In this document: positions 22,628-27,561 of the stretch, in pieces
How positions within the stretch are numbered: the first letter of the stretch is position 1
Layout: every line of letters starts with the position of its first letter
Assembly: GCA_934630385.1 (NCBI GenBank)
Contig: CAKTWE010000018.1
Location: 1 to 27,561, forward strand
Direction: 5' to 3'
DNA: 27,561 nt
From: an uncultured Collinsella sp.
GTDB taxonomy: Bacteria; Actinomycetota; Coriobacteriia; Coriobacteriales; Coriobacteriaceae
Made by a program: the position numbers and the translations under genes
Notes under the pieces: model-generated
The model's database searches: none
The model's input: only the letters and a program-made list of their open reading frames with translations
Told to the model about the DNA's origin: nothing

Positions 22628-24820
22628 TTATGAAGCGTCGGCGGCTATGTGCGCAAGCGCCTCAACGAGCTCTTGCGAGCTCACAGGCTTGCTCAGGTGC
22701 GCGTCCATGCCTGTCTCACGCGAAAGTCTACGGTCGTCGGCAAAGGCGTTGGCGCTCACGGCGATAATCGGCGTGGTCGCGGCATCCTCGCGATCGAGCG
22801 CTCGAATCCGACGCGTGGCCTCAAGACCATCGATACCGGGCATCATGATATCCATCAACACCACGTCGTACTCGTGCGGCGCGCTCGCGGCAAACATCTC
22901 GACGGCAGACTCACCATCCTTAGCATGCGTCACGACGGCACCGGCACGGGTGAGCGTAAACTGTGCAATCTCGGCATTCAGGTCGTTATCCTCTACGAGC
23001 AAAACGCGCAAGCCCTGGAGCGCATCGCCGTCCCCCGCGTTCACGCGCACAGCCTGAGGAATCTCGGAGCGCTTGCACTTCTCAAACGGCAGACGGATGG
23101 TAAACGTCGTCCCCTGTCCCAAGATGCTCGTAAAGCTCATGGTTCCGCCCATAAGCTCGACCAACTGCTTTGCGATAGGCGCGCCCAGGCCAGTTCCCGA
23201 TGAAGCACCTTCCACCTGTTGCTCCTCGCGACAAAACGGCTCGTAGAGGTGCTGCTGGAACTCCTCGCTCATGCCAATACCGTTATCGGCGATCGTGTAT
23301 TCATAGACGGGGACGCCATCCACCGGTTCCACCTCGCGGCACGTCAGGCGAACATAGCCGCCTTGGCGGTTGTACTTGACGGCATTACCGGCAATATTGA
23401 CCAACAAGCGCTTGAGGTGCGTTACGCTCACCCGAGCATAGGGATGATCAAGCGTCTGCTGATCGCAGATAATTGTCACCAGGCGCTCCTCGGCCTGGCG
23501 CTCCAGAATATCGCACACTTCGCGGTTGAGGGCCACCAAATTGGTGGGCACAAGAACCAGGTCGACCTGCCCGCTCTCCAGGCGACTCATATCGAGCGCC
23601 TCGTTGGCAAGGTCGAGCAGCAGTCCCGATGCCGTCCAGATCTTCGAGCGGCACTCAGTCTGTTTTTGCAAGTCGTCGGCATTGGCATCGCCGACCTCAA
23701 CCATACCGCGAATGCCGTTGATGGGCGTGCGCAGATCGTGGCTCATGCGACGCAAAAACTCCGTCTTTGCCGAGTTGGCAGACGAGGCATCACGCGCCGC
23801 CTTTGCCAGCTTGTCACCATAGTCGCGCTCCTGCTGCAGCAAGTCCGTCAAACGTCGACGATCAGCGCGGCGACGCACCATCACAACAGTGGCTACAACA
23901 CCGCTGTAGAGCACCAGCACGCCGGCAGCAACAGCCGCGACAGTCTCGAAGTAACGCCGCGCGGGGGCATAGGTGTACACGTAGAATTTGCGTGCTTTAC
24001 CAAATGTGCCCAGATACCACTCGCCGTTGGCGTTGACCAGTCGGACTTTGCCGGGCAGGCATCGATCCTTAATTTCGTCGACAATGATGGCGTCCGTCGC
24101 AGGCAGATTGAACACGCCCAATACGGTGGGTTCAACGGCATTGGTCGCAACGACCTTGCCATCGTTTTCGATCACGATATTGCCGCTATCGATGGTTTCA
24201 TAGCCTTCGAGCAGACTCTGCAGTTTGAGCGTATTGCTTGCAACCGCCTTCGTGCTCTGATGCCTTACCGCGATAACGATACCCTCGCCATCCTGCCGGG
24301 TCACGCAACCAATGTCTGCAACCGAATCATCCGCAAGCGTAATGCGGGCGGTATAGGACTTAAGCGGATAGGCCGCCACCTCCAATACAGGCGTTTCTTT
24401 GAGATACGTGGCGAGCGACTCGTAGCCCACGTCATCCGTCGAGGACTCGGACACCAGGTTGCCCGATGCGTCCGTCACGATCAGCGCGCTCACGTTGAAC
24501 TGGTCGGCATATTGCTCCAGCGCGACGTTATCCACCGAGCCGTCGCGCTCCATATCGCGCGCCGCCTCTCCGGCGATCTCCATAACGCGAATCAGGTTTT
24601 TGGTCGTATAGGCGCTATTGAACGCATCATAGGAAAGGCTCTGCGTCGCCACGTAATCGACAACGTCGGCAAAGCGCTGCTCGGCTTGGGCTGTCGTGTA
24701 ACCGTAGCTCATCATGCCGGCAACAACCGAGAGCGCTATCCCCAGCAGGGCGGCAATGAGCCATATCCAGGTCGAATGATTGCCACGCTCCTGAGCGAAG
24801 TGGTCGGGCGCATCGATCAT
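22628..24820 (-). CDS. Hybrid sensor histidine kinase with its own extracellular domain and receiver
   Basis: 730 residues. A transmembrane helix at about 16-41 and another at 293-315 bracket an extracellular sensor of about 250 residues with a PAS/Cache-like pattern (ALIVTDASGNLVSESS, GNIVIENDGKVVATN). A linker helix leads to His361 in MSHDLRTPINGIRG. The ATPase domain carries NIAGNAVKYN, DNGIGM and GTGLGAP. The C-terminal receiver has phospho-acceptor Asp657 in LMDIMMPGIDG and the conserved Lys in HLSKP. Its ATG overlaps the stop of the solute-binding protein gene by ATGA, which predicts tight co-expression and suggests that the two proteins work together. No Hpt or DNA-binding partner is present in the window. 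Confidence 0.92.
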   Translation of the reverse strand: MIDAPDHFAQERGNHSTWIWLIAALLGIALSVVAGMMSYGYTTAQAEQRFADVVDYVATQSLSYDAFNSAYTTKNLIRVMEIAGEAARDMERDGSVDNVALEQYADQFNVSALIVTDASGNLVSESSTDDVGYESLATYLKETPVLEVAAYPLKSYTARITLADDSVADIGCVTRQDGEGIVIAVRHQSTKAVASNTLKLQSLLEGYETIDSGNIVIENDGKVVATNAVEPTVLGVFNLPATDAIIVDEIKDRCLPGKVRLVNANGEWYLGTFGKARKFYVYTYAPARRYFETVAAVAAGVLVLYSGVVATVVMVRRRADRRRLTDLLQQERDYGDKLAKAARDASSANSAKTEFLRRMSHDLRTPINGIRGMVEVGDANADDLQKQTECRSKIWTASGLLLDLANEALDMSRLESGQVDLVLVPTNLVALNREVCDILERQAEERLVTIICDQQTLDHPYARVSVTHLKRLLVNIAGNAVKYNRQGGYVRLTCREVEPVDGVPVYEYTIADNGIGMSEEFQQHLYEPFCREEQQVEGASSGTGLGAPIAKQLVELMGGTMSFTSILGQGTTFTIRLPFEKCKRSEIPQAVRVNAGDGDALQGLRVLLVEDNDLNAEIAQFTLTRAGAVVTHAKDGESAVEMFAASAPHEYDVVLMDIMMPGIDGLEATRRIRALDREDAATTPIIAVSANAFADDRRLSRETGMDAHLSKPVSSQELVEALAHIAADAS

Positions 24821-25686
24821 GACAGGCCCTCCGTATTCAAAAATGGCGCGGGGTCATCAAAATACTTTGACACCAGGCGTTCCATGGTGCCATCGGCAAG
24901 CATTTCTTGGTAGGCATGGGTGAGTTTGACGTCGATGCCGCGCGTATCGTTGATATCGAAAGCGGTGCCCAAACCAACCTCCAGCAGCGGCTCGTTCAGA
25001 ATGCGATACGTCACGCCATAGTCTTTTTCATAGGTGAGCAGCGAGGACTCATGTGCGGCGATAGCGTCGACCAGGCCCTCGACGAGCGCCGGGTTCAGGC
25101 ACGAGCGATCCGAGAAGCTGTAGAGCTCCTTGATCTGCGGAACGTTTTCATTGGTACGATTGAGCAAAATGCCCTCGGGCTTGGTGGTGGACTGAACTGC
25201 CACGATCTTATCCTCAAGATCGGCAAGCGTGTAGATATCGCTCTGGGGATCGACCGCGACCACCTGGCGGCTCGCAAGGTACGGGCCGGCCCAACGATAC
25301 TCGTTTTCGCGACCCGTCATGCTAAAGCTACCCATGACGCAATCGAGCTCGCCGCTCGCCAGCAGCTCTTCCTTCTTTTCCCAATCGATCAGCTGGTATT
25401 TTGGCTTGTAACCAATGCGGGCCAAAGCCTCGGTCAATATCTCGACATCCAGGCCAACGATATCGCCGTACTCGTCGGTATACACAAACGGTGGATAGAG
25501 GTCGCTTCCGACGTTGAGCGTCTTAAGAGTGTCGTCCTTGACCTGCGAGGCGTCCGCGCCTTTTGATGCAGACGTCGAGGCTTCGTCATTACGCCCGGAA
25601 CAGTCAGCTATCGCCATGACAAAAGCACTCGCCACTACAAGCGCAACGAACAACAATATGGCAACCGAGCGACGGGGTCTTTTCAT
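24817..25686 (-). CDS. Extracellular solute-binding protein (SBP_bac_3), partner of the sensor kinase
   Basis: 289 residues from the ATG at 25686, four bases after GGAG. A 17-codon extension upstream has no ribosome site. The basic N-terminus and long hydrophobic stretch (8-27) are a signal peptide. The following IADC-SG resembles a lipobox but has Asp before the Cys, so lipidation is uncertain. The fold is the amino-acid-binding family 3: LNVGSDLYPPFVYTDEYGDIVGLDVEILTEALARIGY, GELDCVMGSFSMTGREN and ADLEDKIVAVQSTTKPEGIL. No ABC permease or ATPase follows. Instead the gene overlaps a hybrid kinase gene by ATGA, so sensing rather than import is the likely role. Confidence 0.9.
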   Translation of the reverse strand: MKRPRRSVAILLFVALVVASAFVMAIADCSGRNDEASTSASKGADASQVKDDTLKTLNVGSDLYPPFVYTDEYGDIVGLDVEILTEALARIGYKPKYQLIDWEKKEELLASGELDCVMGSFSMTGRENEYRWAGPYLASRQVVAVDPQSDIYTLADLEDKIVAVQSTTKPEGILLNRTNENVPQIKELYSFSDRSCLNPALVEGLVDAIAAHESSLLTYEKDYGVTYRILNEPLLEVGLGTAFDINDTRGIDVKLTHAYQEMLADGTMERLVSKYFDDPAPFLNTEGLS

Positions 25687-25727
25687 CGAGCTCCAGACGA
25701 TCCTGTTTACAGACTGAAATGCTAAAA

Positions 25728-25733
25728 ATAATA
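25728..25733 (-). promoter_or_regulatory. Extended -10 of the solute-binding protein/kinase operon
   Basis: The coding strand reads TGC TATTAT, 41 bp before the ATG. It sits within a 5-bp dyad TGCTA-N7-TAGCA (25720-25736) that could be an operator. Confidence 0.5.
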
Positions 25734-25781
25734 GCAAATGAAACCACTCGAGCGCCCAATGGTTACAGATGCCTTACCATA

Positions 25782-25815
25782 CGGGGCCTTCTAGCCGACC
25801 TGGCACAAGGCCCCG
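25782..25815 (-). terminator. Possible terminator after the aminotransferase gene
   Basis: CGGGGCCTT (25782-25790) and AAGGCCCCG (25807-25815) form a 9-bp stem with a 16-nt loop, 14 bp past the stop codon. No T tract follows, so intrinsic termination would be weak. Confidence 0.45.
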
Positions 25816-25829
25816 CATGCAGCACACGC

Positions 25830-27044
25830 CTACCGTGCATTAAAAACGTAGCGGTCCAAGCGGTCGCACGCTTCCCTTACGCGCGAAAGCGGCAGCGCCA
25901 GATTCACGCGAATGTGGCAGGGCCCGTGGAACGGGCGGCCGTCCTGATACCCCACGCCCACGCGAGCCCCCTCGTCGAGCAGCCACTGAATATCGCAGCC
26001 ATGCTCGCGGCACCACTCGGTGCAGTCCAGAAACACCATGTAGGTGCCCTGCGGACGCGAATAGGACACGCCCGCAAAATGCTTATCCACGTAATTGCAG
26101 AAGTAGTCGACGTTGCCCTCGATGACCTCATTGAGCTCATCGAGCCACTCGTAGCCTTGCGGCTGGTAGGCACCGATAAGCGCATGCATGGAGAGGACAT
26201 TCATCTCGTTGTAGTGGGTCTTGTTGGACACGGCGCACACGCGGTCGCGCAGCGTCTCGTTATAGATGATGTGGTAGCTGCCGACCAGGCCCGCCAGGTT
26301 AAACGTCTTGCTGGGCGCATAGAGGGCAACCGTGCGCATGCGGGCATCCACGCTCACCGACTGCGTCGGGATATGCTTGTGACCCGGCAGGATGATATCG
26401 GACCAAATCTCATCCGAGATCACCACGCAATCGTGCTGGCGATAGATGTCCATGGCGCGCTCGATCTCGTCGCGCTCCCATACGCGGCCGCAGGGATTGT
26501 GCGGCGAGCAGAACACCGCGGCGTGGATGTGGTTTTGGGCGAGCTTTCGCTCCATGTCCTCAAAGTCCATGCGCCACACGCCCCGATCGTCGAGCTTAAG
26601 CGGGCTGTGGACAATGCGATAGCCCGCGGCTTCGATAGACTTGGTAAAGCCGATGTAGGTGGGGCTGTGGACCAGTACCGCATCGCCCGGCTGGACATAC
26701 GCGCGCAGCGTCGACACGACACCGCCCAGCACGCCGTTTTCGTAGCCGATGTGCTCAGGGCGCAGGCCCTCGACGCCATTGCGGCGACTCTGCCATTCGA
26801 TGATGCGGCCGAAATACTCGGGGCGCGGATTGAAATAGCCAAACATGGGGTGCTGGGCACGCTGAATGATGTACTCCTGGACCGTGGGCACCGTGGCGAA
26901 GTTCATGTCCGCCACCCACATGGGGATGCGGTCGAAGCCCTCGTCGGGTGCGTTCGGGGCCATACCGGGGATCTCACCCCAAGAGTCAACAGCGATAGAG
27001 TCCATGCCGTGGCGGTCGATAAGCGAAGTAAAGTCGTATTTCAT
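25830..27044 (-). CDS. PLP-dependent aminotransferase, MalY/PatB (cystathionine beta-lyase) family
   Basis: 404 residues from the ATG at 27044, seven bases after GGGAG. The 16-codon extension upstream is not needed. It is a fold-type I PLP enzyme: IPMWVADMNFATVP near the start is the MalY/PatB hallmark (P-M-W-V-A-D-M-D/N-F). CSPHNPCGRVW follows, ISDEIWSDI holds the PLP-binding Asp, and the Schiff-base Lys246 lies in APSKTFNLAG. A C-terminal Arg motif, HIRVNLALP, binds substrate carboxylate. Family members split cystathionine or cysteine S-conjugates, and E. coli MalY also modulates the maltose regulator. C-S lyase activity is the best guess, but some members are transaminases. It lies 81 bp downstream of trmO on the same strand. 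Confidence 0.9.
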   Translation of the reverse strand: MKYDFTSLIDRHGMDSIAVDSWGEIPGMAPNAPDEGFDRIPMWVADMNFATVPTVQEYIIQRAQHPMFGYFNPRPEYFGRIIEWQSRRNGVEGLRPEHIGYENGVLGGVVSTLRAYVQPGDAVLVHSPTYIGFTKSIEAAGYRIVHSPLKLDDRGVWRMDFEDMERKLAQNHIHAAVFCSPHNPCGRVWERDEIERAMDIYRQHDCVVISDEIWSDIILPGHKHIPTQSVSVDARMRTVALYAPSKTFNLAGLVGSYHIIYNETLRDRVCAVSNKTHYNEMNVLSMHALIGAYQPQGYEWLDELNEVIEGNVDYFCNYVDKHFAGVSYSRPQGTYMVFLDCTEWCREHGCDIQWLLDEGARVGVGYQDGRPFHGPCHIRVNLALPLSRVREACDRLDRYVFNAR

Positions 27045-27125
27045 GCTGAGCTCCCGTGCAAAGTGATTGTTTTGGTAGGCGTTATTGTCCACCAGCGTGG
27101 GCGGTTTTGGCGCGGGGTTTGGCGC

Positions 27126-27561
27126 TTAATTTGACGGGTGCGGACGAATGGCTGGTTGGTCTCGCGCGTCGGTGATGGCGGTTATCGTCAACCTGGTTCC
27201 GTCGACCGTAAACGATATGTCGAGCCCAGCGTAAGCCAAATGGTAAATGCGGTTTGGCTCGCGTTTGCTGCCCGCGCGGCGCGGATCCTGGTGAAGAACC
27301 TCAACCAAGCCAGGAATCTTTGCGGGCGGGACCATGTCTTGAAGCGCTTGCGGGAACTCAACATCGAGCTCTTGCCACGGCGCGTCCTCAATCCAGCCGC
27401 CCGTCGCATCCGGGTGACAGTCGGCAAACGGAATGTAGGGCTTGATGTCGTAGATGGGCGTGCCGTCGCGCAGGTCGGCCCCCAGCACATGGATGATGGG
27501 GCCGTCGTCGGTGAGCTCGACACGGCTGAGCTTGACGCAGGTGAGCCCGATGGGATTAGGG
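27126..27561 (-). CDS. trmO: tRNA (adenine(37)-N6)-methyltransferase TrmO, N-terminus beyond the right edge
   Basis: The last 145 codons are present and the frame is open to the window edge. A short internal GTG start would give 120 residues, but the family match continues upstream of it (PNPIGLTCVKLSRVE). SPNPIGLT and GADLRDGTPIYDIKPYIPFAD are the central signatures of the TrmO/YaeB/TsaA beta-barrel family (E. coli: V-D-L-x-D-G-T-P-V-x-D-I-K-P-Y). The C-terminal DPRRAG-S-KREPNRIYHL block is also conserved. TrmO uses S-adenosylmethionine to N6-methylate t6A37 in certain threonine tRNAs, improving decoding and attenuation control. The product ends at TAA 27128-27126. Confidence 0.9.
   Translation of the reverse strand, partial: PNPIGLTCVKLSRVELTDDGPIIHVLGADLRDGTPIYDIKPYIPFADCHPDATGGWIEDAPWQELDVEFPQALQDMVPPAKIPGLVEVLHQDPRRAGSKREPNRIYHLAYAGLDISFTVDGTRLTITAITDARDQPAIRPHPSN

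Noticed and set aside
24817..25686. Assigning the solute-binding protein to an ABC importer
   Set aside because: No permease or ATPase gene adjoins it. Its ATGA overlap is with a sensor kinase gene.
25761..25771. GGTTACAGATG resembling the reverse half-site
   Set aside because: It is an isolated partial match with no inverted partner at 25 nt.

Overview
The window is high-G+C bacterial chromosome with tightly packed genes, strong purine-rich ribosome binding sites and occasional GTG starts. Gene content and style suggest a high-G+C Gram-positive gut anaerobe, probably a Coriobacteriia member of the Collinsella type. That placement is recalled similarity, not a search result. There are no rRNA or tRNA genes, no transposase and no CRISPR array. 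Both ends cut through a gene.

Layout. 1-5550: an AAA ATPase (cut at the left edge), a Tet/EF-G-like GTPase, a GNAT acetyltransferase, a small zinc-motif protein, an RsmJ-type rRNA methyltransferase, an unlisted 47-residue membrane peptide and a four-helix membrane protein. 5567-10804: an RlmA-type rRNA methyltransferase divergent from a MATE exporter, a LysR regulator divergent from an EamA permease, and uracil-DNA glycosylase. 10805-13987 (minus strand): SDR oxidoreductase, VUT/YhhQ queuosine-precursor transporter and release factor 3. 13988-14544 is a 557-bp gene-free region with a highly regular array of inverted repeats. 14545-16525: a GntR(YtrA)-ABC-permease operon. 16616-19035 (minus strand): a ClC channel, a LOG-family hydrolase and a two-helix potassium-type channel. 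19233-25686: two hybrid sensor kinases facing each other across a flavin-binding protein, one with two fused solute-binding domains and the other with a separate solute-binding gene overlapping it by ATGA. 25830-27561 (minus strand): a MalY/PatB-type aminotransferase and TrmO, cut at the right edge.

Themes. Translation is over-represented: RsmJ, RlmA, TrmO, RF3, a ribosomal-protection-like GTPase and a likely queuosine-precursor importer. Most of these sit in separate transcription units, so this may be ordinary chromosome rather than one system. The sensor-kinase block looks like nutrient sensing through amino-acid-binding-protein folds, with no DNA-binding response regulator in view.

Most unusual non-coding structure. 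(1) At 14121-14419, eight 15-nt half-sites alternate in orientation with 25-nt spacers throughout, giving four 80-bp dyad units between two outward-facing promoters. (2) Four intergenic hairpin elements (689-719, 5567-5603, 6477-6534, 19088-19145) carry related GGGAC/GTCCC cores but different, self-complementary arms at each site. (3) Three TTATACC boxes lie exactly 10 bp apart in the promoter of the AAA ATPase gene. (4) A possible pseudoknot leader precedes the VUT transporter gene.
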